Assembly: GCA_020444175.1 (NCBI GenBank)
Contig: JAHLLM010000018.1
Coordinates: 34,345 to 98,344, forward strand
Reading direction: 5' to 3'
DNA: 64,000 bases
Source: Desulfobulbaceae bacterium
GTDB lineage: Bacteria > Desulfobacterota > Desulfobulbia > Desulfobulbales > SURF-16
The notes beneath the pieces are model-generated. The model worked only from the letters and a program-made list of their open reading frames with translations, was not told the DNA's origin and ran no database searches. This document shows, piece by piece, positions 25,604 through 33,655 of this stretch (position 1 is the first letter of the stretch; each line of letters begins with the position of its first letter). The position numbers were made by a program, and so were the translations under genes.

Positions 25604-28528
25604 TTACCTGCAGGCCTTGTCTCTGGCGCAATCGGGATCAGAACAATCAGTCAATCCGTCACCATCGTTGTCAAATCCGTCACGGCATAACTTTTTCTCC
25701 GAGGGTGCGCACCCCCTGGCATCAGCACAGTCTGGATCAGCACAATCAATGAGGCTATTGCCGTTATTGTCGATGCCGTCGTTACAGATCTCATTCAGGC
25801 AACCTGGATTATCCGCGCAATCCGGGTCGTCGCAGTCAACGAATCCATCGCCGTCGTTATCAACAAGGTCGGCACAGAGTTCAGGATCAGGCAGACAGAC
25901 CGGATCATTGTAACATCCGGTATCTGAGCAGTCGATTGCACCGTCACCGTCATTGTCAATGCCGTCGTCGCAGATCTCAGGAGTGCAGGTAGGAGTCTGG
26001 GCGCATCCCGGATCCTCACAGTCGATGAGGCCGTCGCCGTTATTGTCAATGCCGTCTGTACAGTCTTCCGTGGTACAGGAAGGGGCATCCACACAATCAG
26101 GATCGGCACAGTCAACCAGGCCGTCATGGTCGTTGTCCAGGAAGTCACTGCATTGTTCCGGCATCGGCTGGCAGTTGATATCGTTGAAGCAGTCATTGTC
26201 ATTACAGTCAATGGCGCCGTCAAGGTCATTGTCCAGGCCGTCAATACAGTTCATTTCAGGATTACAGTAGGCCACGGCGTCGCAGTCATCATCAACACAG
26301 TCCGTCATGCCGTCCTGGTCGTTATCAACACCATCGTTGCAGATCTCGCCGGTACAGGCCAGTGCACCAACGCAATCCGGGTCATCACAATCTACCAGGC
26401 TGTCACCGTCGTTGTCATTGCCATCACCGCAGACCTCGGAAGAACCGAGACAGAGAGGCAGGTTGTTACAGTCCGGATCAGCACAGTCGATCATCAGGTC
26501 TCCGTCATTGTCAAGCAGGTCATCACAAACAAGCTCAGGGTTGCAGGCCTGGGCATCAACGCAATCCGGATCATCGCAGTCTATGAGGGTGTCCTCGTCA
26601 TTATCAACACCGTCACTACAGAATTCCGTGTTACAGCTTGGAGCGTCTACACAGTCTGTATCGTTACAGTCAATGAGGCCGTCAAGATCGTTGTCCAGCT
26701 CATCAGAGCAGATTTCACCGCCGCGACACTGGACAAACGTCCGGCAATCCGGATCCATACAGTCGATGAGGCCGTCAGAATCGTCATCTATGGTATTGAC
26801 GCAGTTCTCATCAGGGAAGGTACAGTCAATGTAATCCGAGCAGTCCGGATCTTCACAGTCGGTATAGCCGTCACCATCGTTATCCCAGCCATCCATACAG
26901 TATGTTTCAGGACACCAGGCGCCGTAACAGTCGGTATCCGCGCAATCGATAAAAAGATCGCCGTCATTGTCAATACCGTCGGCACAGAGCTCGATCTGGT
27001 CGGTCACGGCCGGATCCTCATACTCGATGAGCAGGGTGGCGTTGTAAATAACCGTCGGCTTGTACTCGCCCTTGACAAACAGGGCCAGGTCAAGATCCTG
27101 GGTAAGGGGCATGCCCTCTACCCAGGAGATGCCGTCCGGCACCGTATCCGTCGGATCATAGGGGTTGAGGTCATTATAGGTTGCCCAGTTCTCACTCCAG
27201 GCCAACGGAGACTCGCCATCTGCCCAGTCGAGCAGGCTGACACGGGTGGTGGTCAAGGCGCCTGCCGGATATTTAATATCGTATTTATAAATCGGCGGTT
27301 CGGTGCAATTGACAATGGGGATATCAACGGCCGGAATGTTCTGGCCGAATTTACCCGAACGGAGCCTGTAGCGCGGCCCTTTGCCGCTCACCGGATCATC
27401 CTCAAAAGGATCGCGGTCTGTTGTTGTATACCAGGCGTTGGTGGTGCCGCTGGCAAGATCAGAGGACCAGCCGCCGCTGTCAACCTGGCCGTCACCATCA
27501 CTGTCAGCAGGCGGGTCGGCAAGGGCAGGATCCTTGAAAAGGGTTCCTGCCGGGATAAAATGACCGTCCCCCTCATAACAGTCCTTATCTGAAGTAAGCA
27601 CGCCAAGGGTGTCTATAAAACCAGGCAGACGGCCGGTCGCACCCTCATTTTCAAAATCCTCAGGACGGATCTGGTCATTGGGGCTGTTGGTGATCTTATG
27701 GTTGATGATTAACTCCGCCCTGGTGACATGATAGTTGGCGCCCGGCACTTTCCAGTCGTTTGGTGTCGGAAAGGTGGTATAGAGGCGAACCTCGCTGGGA
27801 CGCTTATGGATTGTTCCCCAGCGGAAGAGCAACTTGCCGTCATCTTTCTTGGTTATGGAGTAGTCCCGGCCGCTGACGATATTGACCAGATCCGATTCAT
27901 TGGTCTGCAGGTCAAATGGGTTGGCCGGAGTGCTCGGGTCACTGGGAAAATACACTTCGTCGGACAGAGGTTGACAGATGCTTTCCCAGGAAGGGTCTGT
28001 GTAGAAATAGGGAATTTTCTCCGTGCAGGTCAGGACATGTTCCATGACCGAGTACTTCTCGGCTGAACATTTTGTTTTTGATCCTCCGAGACCGGCGCAG
28101 ACACTGCCCCGGACAGTACCGGTTTTAAAGTACGGTGTCTGCGGATTGGCTACCACAACACCGATCTGATTATTATTGGCATTGACATAATCACCGATCC
28201 AGCCGTCATCATAGATACCGTCCCGTGTCTTGCGTTCGGCGCCGACAAAATCTGTGGTCCAGAAGGCAAACTCGGTATCAATGGGATACAGGGTTATACC
28301 GGTGAATATATCAACCTTGGGCTGCTCGCCGTTACAGGTGTCGCTCTCACAGATAATCGAGGGATCAGCAACATAACCTGTCCCGTCAAATTGCCCCAGG
28401 AGATCGTTTTTTGAAAAGGTGTGCTGCGGTGACTGGTATTGCACAACAACCGCATCAGCGGACCCTGTACAGGCAAAGGCACCTAATATTGCTATGCAGA
28501 CTACGCTGCTATATATACCCCACTTCAC
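25604..28528 (-). CDS. Secreted Cys/Asp-repeat protein C (15 repeats)
   Basis: 974 residues. The start codon is GTG at 28528 (GTG-AAG-TGG), equivalent to the ATG of protein B, with GGAGG 7 nt before it. Signal peptide as in B ([19 protein letters not shown]). The shared N-terminal domain spans about residues 30-505 and fifteen Cys/Asp repeats follow. The first eleven repeats equal those of B; the last four differ and the end (CARDKACR) resembles the end of protein A (CFRAKVCR). So B and C share a front half but carry different tails, as expected after tandem duplication with recombination. Sigma-54 promoter at 28743 and terminator at 25531. Function unknown, as for A and B. Confidence 0.9.
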   Translation of the reverse strand: MKWGIYSSVVCIAILGAFACTGSADAVVVQYQSPQHTFSKNDLLGQFDGTGYVADPSIICESDTCNGEQPKVDIFTGITLYPIDTEFAFWTTDFVGAERKTRDGIYDDGWIGDYVNANNNQIGVVVANPQTPYFKTGTVRGSVCAGLGGSKTKCSAEKYSVMEHVLTCTEKIPYFYTDPSWESICQPLSDEVYFPSDPSTPANPFDLQTNESDLVNIVSGRDYSITKKDDGKLLFRWGTIHKRPSEVRLYTTFPTPNDWKVPGANYHVTRAELIINHKITNSPNDQIRPEDFENEGATGRLPGFIDTLGVLTSDKDCYEGDGHFIPAGTLFKDPALADPPADSDGDGQVDSGGWSSDLASGTTNAWYTTTDRDPFEDDPVSGKGPRYRLRSGKFGQNIPAVDIPIVNCTEPPIYKYDIKYPAGALTTTRVSLLDWADGESPLAWSENWATYNDLNPYDPTDTVPDGISWVEGMPLTQDLDLALFVKGEYKPTVIYNATLLIEYEDPAVTDQIELCADGIDNDGDLFIDCADTDCYGAWCPETYCMDGWDNDGDGYTDCEDPDCSDYIDCTFPDENCVNTIDDDSDGLIDCMDPDCRTFVQCRGGEICSDELDNDLDGLIDCNDTDCVDAPSCNTEFCSDGVDNDEDTLIDCDDPDCVDAQACNPELVCDDLLDNDGDLMIDCADPDCNNLPLCLGSSEVCGDGNDNDGDSLVDCDDPDCVGALACTGEICNDGVDNDQDGMTDCVDDDCDAVAYCNPEMNCIDGLDNDLDGAIDCNDNDCFNDINCQPMPEQCSDFLDNDHDGLVDCADPDCVDAPSCTTEDCTDGIDNNGDGLIDCEDPGCAQTPTCTPEICDDGIDNDGDGAIDCSDTGCYNDPVCLPDPELCADLVDNDGDGFVDCDDPDCADNPGCLNEICNDGIDNNGNSLIDCADPDCADARGCAPSEKKLCRDGFDNDGDGLTDCSDPDCARDKACR
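25991..28408. repeat. 2418-bp direct repeat, right copy
   Basis: Partner of 22611-25028, offset 3380 bp. See that entry; signal-peptide codons and upstream regions diverge outside these limits. Confidence 0.85.
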
Positions 28529-28742
28529 GTTAAGTCCTCCTTATATATTTTTGTCATTTGCAAAGATTGACGCTCCCGAATTTATACCCGTGCGAAGACA
28601 ATTCCGCCTCATGGCTGCCAATAGTTGCACATGGAGATATCGCGCGGCAAATTGACAGCTTTTCTGTTCACCCCAAGGTATAATCGAACTCATCAATATT
28701 CGTTTCTAACGCGAATTTCGAGAGGACTTACCCCTTACAATG

Positions 28743-28758
28743 CGCAAAACCCATGCCG
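28743..28758 (-). promoter_or_regulatory. Sigma-54-like promoter of repeat-protein C gene
   Basis: On the minus strand CGGCATGGGTTTTGCG keeps GG-N10-GC spacing with TTGC at -12; -24 is CGGCAT. Its position relative to the conserved leader box ATTCGTTTCTAACGCGAA is the same as in gene B, which supports it. About 215 nt to the start codon. Confidence 0.6.
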
Positions 28759-28813
28759 CATTATGTCAACCTTTTCACTCCATTCCTTGCACCTCCTGTC
28801 ACCACTCACTTTA

Positions 28814-28906
28814 ACGTGACAAATTGTCGCACCAAACTGATTTTCCCAAGCTGAACCGCTCAAGCAACTCACCAGAAACTGGTGACCAACCCACCAGTTT
28901 CTGGTG
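28814..28906. promoter_or_regulatory. Operator cluster between repeat-protein C and the divergent gene
   Basis: ACGTGACAAATTGTCGCAC at 28814-28832 is a copy of the 19-bp palindrome. Two perfect palindromes follow, CACCAGAAACTGGTG at 28870-28884 and CACCAGTTTCTGGTG at 28892-28906, with centres 22 bp apart (two helical turns). They are 112-148 bp upstream of the sigma-54 site and may also control 29055. A weak extra copy (CGCGCGGCAAATTGACAGC) lies at 28641-28659. Confidence 0.7.
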
Positions 28907-29054
28907 AGTTATCCCGTTGAATTTACGTATTTTATGTTTTTTCAACCTTTCTTGATTTTTTTTGCTTTCCCATGAAACCATTTTCAAATTTCAGTCGTTA
29001 GAAGGTTCAGTTGATGAATCAAATGGAGGGGAAAATATAAAAAAGGAGAATGAA

Positions 29055-29717
29055 ATGGAGAGAAAAAGGTTTCACAAAACACGAGCCACATCTTTTGCCG
29101 CAATGCTGCTGGGACTTATCTGTTTTACGAACCCGGCTCAGGCTGATTATCTTGCCAATGCAAGCTTTGAAGATCCGAATCTGCTTAATGGCCAGATGAG
29201 CCTCACTATGCCGGGATGGGAGCAGACAGGGCAAGGTTCCGCCAATGTGTTTAATGTCCCAACTGGGCGTTCACAACTTCCCAAACCCACAAACGGCTAT
29301 AACGTTGGTGTCCTGTATTTTTACAACCAGTATACGGTTGCAGAACAGGCAATTTACCAGACGCCAATACAGTCCCTGACAACCAATACCCAATATCAGC
29401 TGACATTCCATGTCGGCAATCCCAAGGGCAGGACATATCTCGGCAAATGGTACACAACAAATACCAATGTCACGGTCTATTTTGTTGCCGGAGATGACCT
29501 GGATATTGCCAATGCAGTGGGCGATGTTTTTTCAATCCCTGTAACGGACATTGCCAGAGGCACTTTCCAGGAGCATTCCATATCTTTTGATACAACATAC
29601 TTTAACGAATCATTAGACCAGCCTCTCTCCATTGTTATCCAGCTCGAAACGACTGGTCCGGTTGGTTTGAGCGGCTGCTATCTGGATTATATTCGCATGA
29701 TGGTCACCCAGTACTAG
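29055..29717 (+). CDS. Small secreted protein, carbohydrate-binding-like beta fold
   Basis: 220 residues from ATG 29055 (MERKRFHKTRATSF), with AAAGGAG at 29042-29048; a longer frame back to 28962 has no ribosome site. Signal peptide ends near QA-DYLAN. The mature protein begins YLANASFEDPNLLNGQ and is beta-rich, with YQLTFHVGNPKGR and a final LSGCYLDYIRMMV. The NxSFExP start and overall length are typical of jelly-roll, galactose-binding-like secreted domains (DUF642/PEP-CTERM relatives), but no PEP-CTERM or LPXTG signal is present. It is divergent from repeat-protein C and shares its operator region; terminator at 29856. Confidence 0.82.
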   Translation: MERKRFHKTRATSFAAMLLGLICFTNPAQADYLANASFEDPNLLNGQMSLTMPGWEQTGQGSANVFNVPTGRSQLPKPTNGYNVGVLYFYNQYTVAEQAIYQTPIQSLTTNTQYQLTFHVGNPKGRTYLGKWYTTNTNVTVYFVAGDDLDIANAVGDVFSIPVTDIARGTFQEHSISFDTTYFNESLDQPLSIVIQLETTGPVGLSGCYLDYIRMMVTQY

Positions 29718-29855
29718 GAGGGACTGCAATCTTTTTCCGATGCAGTAAAGGTGAAATATAAAGAGATTTATGTTCTTATTTTCCAGGAATAACTTGCAGA
29801 AAGGTTCAGTTTTTCTGTCCTGTTTTCCTTAATTTTTTGTCCTGGTAAATATTTT

Positions 29856-29892
29856 TGTCCGCTTCCTTCGGGGAGGCGGACATTCTTTTTCT
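29856..29892. terminator. Bidirectional terminator
   Basis: TGTCCGCTTCC at 29856-29866 pairs with GGAGGCGGACA at 29872-29882 (one mismatch) across a short loop, with a T-rich tail on the plus side and an A-rich stretch on the other. Serves the convergent genes at 29055 and 29896. Confidence 0.8.
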
Positions 29893-29895
29893 TGC

Positions 29896-30756
29896 TCAAG
29901 GCAAGTCAGGATTACCCGATGCAGGCACAAAACCAAACCTTTCAAAAATGCCTTGCGCCTCTGCTGACTTGATAAACTGCAGAAATTTTTCGGCATTCTG
30001 GCGATTGCCGCCTTTTTTGAGAGGAGAGATATAATATCTGACATTTTCGCGCTGATCCATAAATTCTCCGGGTTCGACAACCTCAAAAGCAAGCTCAGAC
30101 GACCTCCTGGCATGAATGGCCTCCGTAGCCCATACCGGCCCGACATCAACGCTTTTATTTTGAATTTTTTCCGGTGTCTCCCGGTGATGTACAGTGGTCA
30201 AGACCGTAGTACCGGCGGCTCTTTTAGTTTCCATGATTTTATAAACAAACTCATCGCCGCCGATCTGTCTGTACATGTTGATGATGTGATGCGCTATGTC
30301 TTCATTCTGGGGGTCGGGTTGCGAGATGCGTACATCATCACGTCCGAGATCTGTGACCGATTCGATTTTTGCCGGGTTGCCCTCAGGTACCATGAGGGTG
30401 AGTTTGTTGCCAAGATATGGAAAAGAGTCTCCCGCATCAATGAGTTGATTTTTTTCAAGGGTTTTCATTGCCTCCTCATTAACAGAGGAATAGATGTCAG
30501 GAAAAATTCTGAGCAGTTTTCCCTGAAAATATGCCCCGCCCGCCAAAATCTGTTTCAACTCAAGGCCTGGCGGCAGAGTTTCATAAAAGATATTTTTCAC
30601 CTCCGGAAATTTCTGCTCAAAGGCGGCAATGATCTGCGGCATTGCCATGAACTGGTTGCCGGCCATGAAAAGAACAAGATCCGCCCTGTGGGCATTAGCC
30701 AGATTATGAAGGTCTTCAGAACGCGCTGCCGGAATTTTGGGATAGTGTTTGCCCAT
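29896..30756 (-). CDS. ModA/PBP-like substrate-binding protein without signal peptide
   Basis: 286 residues from ATG 30756 (MGKHYPKIPAARSED), which has GGGGAGG 6 nt upstream; a GTG at 30771 in the same frame would overlap that site. Type II periplasmic binding fold: LVLFMAGNQFMAMPQIIAAF, then DAGDSFPYLGNKLTLMVPEG and VDVGPVWATEAIHARR, as in molybdate/tungstate-type binding proteins. No signal peptide or lipobox is visible, so it should be cytoplasmic unless the start is wrong, and no ABC permease is nearby. It follows an ArsB/NhaD permease gene after a 55-bp gap holding a perfect hairpin. Could be a ligand sensor for that permease; this is inference. Confidence 0.8.
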   Translation of the reverse strand: MGKHYPKIPAARSEDLHNLANAHRADLVLFMAGNQFMAMPQIIAAFEQKFPEVKNIFYETLPPGLELKQILAGGAYFQGKLLRIFPDIYSSVNEEAMKTLEKNQLIDAGDSFPYLGNKLTLMVPEGNPAKIESVTDLGRDDVRISQPDPQNEDIAHHIINMYRQIGGDEFVYKIMETKRAAGTTVLTTVHHRETPEKIQNKSVDVGPVWATEAIHARRSSELAFEVVEPGEFMDQRENVRYYISPLKKGGNRQNAEKFLQFIKSAEAQGIFERFGFVPASGNPDLP

Positions 30757-30769
30757 TATGCGCCTCCCC

Positions 30770-30800
30770 ACTCACCCGGATCGTGTCAATCCGGGTGAGT
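30770..30800 (-). promoter_or_regulatory. Perfect hairpin between permease and binding-protein genes
   Basis: ACTCACCCGGAT and ATCCGGGTGAGT (12 bp each) with a 7-nt loop lie 13 bp before the next start, next to its Shine-Dalgarno and without a T-run. It may stabilise the upstream mRNA or control translation of the downstream gene rather than terminate. Confidence 0.55.
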
Positions 30801-30811
30801 TCTGAAGATTG

Positions 30812-32173
30812 CTAAAACAGATAGTATCTGAGCCAGACATAAATCATGGAAATAAAAACGGTCAGCAGCATGATCGGTGCACCATAGGCCACAAACTTCA
30901 TAAAGCTGATTTTTCTTCCGGCCTTTTCCGCCATACCAACCACAATGACATTGGCTGAGGCTCCAATGGGTGAGCCGTTGCCGCCAAGGCAGGCACCCAA
31001 GGCAAGTGACCACCAGAGAGGCATCAGTTCAGGATGCTGCAATAAGGCAAGACCGGATTCATGGGGCCAGATCTGACCCGCCATGTCAATAAGCAAAGGA
31101 TTCATTGTTGCCACATAGGGAATATTATCAACAATGGCGGAGGCAATGGCGGAAAACCAGAGAAGCAGCATGCTGGTGCCCAGCATATTGCCCTGGGTGA
31201 TGGCCAACATCTTCATGGACATCCATTTTATCAACCCCACCTTGACCACGCCTCCGACAATAATAAACAGACCTATGAAAAAGAAGATGGTAGGCCACTC
31301 TATATCAGCCAGCACATGATGCGGTTCTTCCGTTCCGGAAAGAAGCAGGAGCAGGCCGGCACCAAAAAGGGCAATGGTGGCCGGTTCGTAATGAAGCGGA
31401 CCATGCAGCATAAAACCTACAAGAACAATGGCCAGCACAAAAAGTGATTTTTTGAGCATCACAGGATCATTAATCGCCGCCTTTTCATCCATGTTGAGAA
31501 CATGCTGCTGCCTTTCCGGCGTCGTTTTCAGTTTGCGGCCGAAAATGATCTTGATCACTCCCAGAAAGACCACCATGATGACAATCACCACCGGGGCCAG
31601 ATTGATGATGAAATCCATGAAATCCAGCTTGGCCTTTGAGGCGATCATAATGTTAGGAGGATCACCGATCAAAGTGGCGGTGCCGCCTATATTTGAAGCA
31701 AGGGCCTCGACAATGAGAAAGGGAATGGGGTCGATATCCAAGGCATCGGCAATGAGCAGTGTGACAGGGGCCAGCAGCAGGACAGTGGTCACATTGTCCA
31801 GCAGGGCGGAAAGCACTGCTGTGACCACGGCAAAAACGATCATGATCCGCATGGGTTCCCCCTTACCGACCTTGGCGCTTTTAATGGCAATGTACTCAAA
31901 AATTCCGGTTGGACGCATGAGGTTGATGATGGTCATCATGCCGATAAGCAGAAAAATAACATTCCAGTCAACCCCAAATTCTTCCAGATGAAAGGCCTCA
32001 TGCTGGTCAAGGATCTTAAGAACGATCATCAGGGCTGCGCCGCAAATGGCGACCACGGTCTTATGCACCTTTTCTGAAACAATAAGCGTGTAAGCAACAA
32101 TGAAAATCGAGGTAGCAGTCCAGAAAGCGGCGTTCATTTCAAAGGGATGGGGAACTATGGCGGGATGGCTCAT
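30812..32173 (-). CDS. ArsB/NhaD-family ion permease
   Basis: 453 residues with about eleven membrane helices. Family signatures are LLDNVTTVLLLAPVTLL and, directly after it, ASNIGGTATLIGDPPNIMI; the C-terminal half repeats the topology with AIVDNIPYVATMNPLL and GACLGGNGSPIGASANVI. These define the ion transporter superfamily containing NhaD sodium/proton antiporters and ArsB. NhaD-like exchange is the likeliest role; arsenite or dicarboxylate transport cannot be excluded. The start codon overlaps the CBS-protein stop by 4 bp (ATGA), so the two are translationally coupled. Confidence 0.9.
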   Translation of the reverse strand: MSHPAIVPHPFEMNAAFWTATSIFIVAYTLIVSEKVHKTVVAICGAALMIVLKILDQHEAFHLEEFGVDWNVIFLLIGMMTIINLMRPTGIFEYIAIKSAKVGKGEPMRIMIVFAVVTAVLSALLDNVTTVLLLAPVTLLIADALDIDPIPFLIVEALASNIGGTATLIGDPPNIMIASKAKLDFMDFIINLAPVVIVIMVVFLGVIKIIFGRKLKTTPERQQHVLNMDEKAAINDPVMLKKSLFVLAIVLVGFMLHGPLHYEPATIALFGAGLLLLLSGTEEPHHVLADIEWPTIFFFIGLFIIVGGVVKVGLIKWMSMKMLAITQGNMLGTSMLLLWFSAIASAIVDNIPYVATMNPLLIDMAGQIWPHESGLALLQHPELMPLWWSLALGACLGGNGSPIGASANVIVVGMAEKAGRKISFMKFVAYGAPIMLLTVFISMIYVWLRYYLF

Positions 32174-32649
32174 ATTTCACACCTCGCCTCTTCCACAAAA
32201 ATTTTTGAAATAAGGTTATAGATGTCGCGAATGTAGACAATTCCCAACACCTTGTTCTCCTTGTCAATCACCGGCAGACGCTGCAGGTTTTTTTTTATGA
32301 GCAGATCCACACACATCATGAGCGGCGCATCTTCAGAAACAGTGACCACCTTGGTGGACATAAACTCCTTTACTTTATGGCAGGCAACCTTCTTGGCCAT
32401 GGCCTCCAGCATGCCGTCCCAGGAAAATTTCGAAATCCTCGGGTCCATATAAACGGGGATGGTAGCGCGCATAATGTCCTTGATGGCAAGAACACCAAGC
32501 AGTTTTCCTTCCTTGTCCAGAACAACCATGCCCTTTAAGCCCTGACCGTGCCAACGCTTGTTGATACGCATCTTTTGTACTGCATCCTGAAGAGTCTCTT
32601 CCGGGGTCAAAAAATCAGTAACCGGATCCATAATATCTTTTGCCTTCAT
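32170..32649 (-). CDS. Two-CBS-domain protein
   Basis: 159 residues from ATG 32649 with AGGAG 7 nt upstream (a TTG codon precedes it). Two CBS motifs: residues about 3-60 (AKDIMDPVTDFLTPEETLQDA ... KLLGVLAIKDIM) and about 95-155 (VKEFMSTKVVTVSEDAPLM ... KVLGIVYIRDIYNL). CBS pairs bind adenosine nucleotides or other small ligands and commonly gate transporters. Gene overlap with the permease suggests it regulates that transporter in the cytoplasm. Confidence 0.9.
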   Translation of the reverse strand: MKAKDIMDPVTDFLTPEETLQDAVQKMRINKRWHGQGLKGMVVLDKEGKLLGVLAIKDIMRATIPVYMDPRISKFSWDGMLEAMAKKVACHKVKEFMSTKVVTVSEDAPLMMCVDLLIKKNLQRLPVIDKENKVLGIVYIRDIYNLISKIFVEEARCEI

Positions 32650-33027
32650 CAATTTTCTCCTGGCTGAGATTAGGAATCAATATCTATCGATCTTGCGGCA
32701 TATATAATTTTTTTATCACAGAGTGATAATATCATTACATACTCATTTGCAAAACGGCTTTGATAAGGAGAGGTGCCTGAATCCATCACTTGAAAAAGAC
32801 TTGAGGATTCATAACGTTCCCCTAGATCATTTTTTGTAGTTAATGTCTCCTGTTAGAGATGTCAATCATGATATGTGAAAATCGATGAGATTACAGTCTG
32901 CTCAACAGTAGTCGGTGGGAAACCAGGCATGCTCACATAGGCATACTCTCCCGCTCAGAGTCTCTACTTCCTTCCGCTTACCTGCACGAAATCCGGCGCG
33001 AGCACATCTTCTAAGCTACAAAAAACA
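32650..33027. other. Gap without visible gene
   Basis: About 380 bp upstream of the CBS gene and downstream of the TpsB fragment. No open frame with coding character, no clear promoter motif that I can defend, nothing else noticed. Confidence 0.5.
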
Positions 33028-33061
33028 AAGGCGCGGCGGGAAATATTTCCCGCCGCGCCTT
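33028..33061. terminator. 15-bp perfect palindrome, terminator of TpsB fragment
   Basis: AAGGCGCGGCGGGAA and its exact complement are separated by 4 nt (ATAT) and flanked by T-rich tails on both strands. It is 88 bp beyond the stop of the minus-strand gene at 33149. Confidence 0.85.
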
Positions 33062-33148
33062 GTTTTCAAGGTCATGTCGATCAATCCATAATCAAAAAAC
33101 ATTTGTTTCTTGTATATTGCAGATCGCTCTCCTAACAGGCTGCTCTGA

Positions 33149-33655
33149 TCATTTGATGTACCCCTCGATTACACGTATGTGGACAAGACCGTTTTCAATT
33201 TTTTGTGGTTCCACAACCGTATGGGACTGGATGTAGCCGTCATTGTGGTATTGAGTGGTGATTGCCTCGGCAATTTCGTATACCTGCCGCAAAGAAATAC
33301 TCTGCCACAGGTATTGCTCGTAAAGGGGCTCAAGCTTCTCCGGCGAATAAACCGTGTTGCCGTCCAGCGAAATGCCGGACAGCACAAAGGTAATTTTTTC
33401 AGCCTCGTTCGGTGGCATCGGTTTGCCGTCCGTATCAGGGATGACAGGTTCAAAAACCGACGTTGGCCTGACCTGTTCCTGAAACTGCTTTTTTAGCTTG
33501 CCTGGTTCTGCCGCTTTTGGAATGGTCTGGGCTGCTAGCGTAAAGGGAAAGAACAGAAAAATAATGAATGAAACAACAAGAAGGACAGGGGGTAATTTGC
33601 CTCTGCCAGGAGTATATCCCGACACCAGAGGGGCGAAAGCATCTTCTATTTCCAT
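33149..33655 (-). CDS. TpsB-like POTRA protein lacking the barrel
   Basis: 168 residues with AGGAG 4-5 nt before the ATG. The N-terminus has an unusually long signal (hydrophobic residues about 20-42, LPPVLLVVSFIIFLFFPF), then IPKAAEPGKLKKQFQEQ and the first POTRA-like domain (ITFVLSGISLDGNTVYSPEK, LRQVYEIAEAITTQYHNDGY, LVHIRVIEGYIK). It aligns with residues 1-160 of the full TpsB at 40607 and stops exactly at the end of that domain. The 16-strand barrel is absent. It has its own ribosome site and terminator, so it may be a functional stand-alone periplasmic POTRA, but a decayed tpsB is the simpler view. Confidence 0.75.
   Translation of the reverse strand: MEIEDAFAPLVSGYTPGRGKLPPVLLVVSFIIFLFFPFTLAAQTIPKAAEPGKLKKQFQEQVRPTSVFEPVIPDTDGKPMPPNEAEKITFVLSGISLDGNTVYSPEKLEPLYEQYLWQSISLRQVYEIAEAITTQYHNDGYIQSHTVVEPQKIENGLVHIRVIEGYIK

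Noticed and set aside
19534..28528. Asp-rich repeats as dockerin domains
   Set aside because: Dockerins have two 22-residue DxNxDG repeats and no regular Cys; here there are 5-15 Cys-framed repeats, and no cohesin or cellulosome gene is present.
28952..28967. TTTTTTTGCT as a sigma-54 -12 element for the gene at 29055
   Set aside because: No GG lies at the required 10-nt spacing upstream, so the -24 element is missing.
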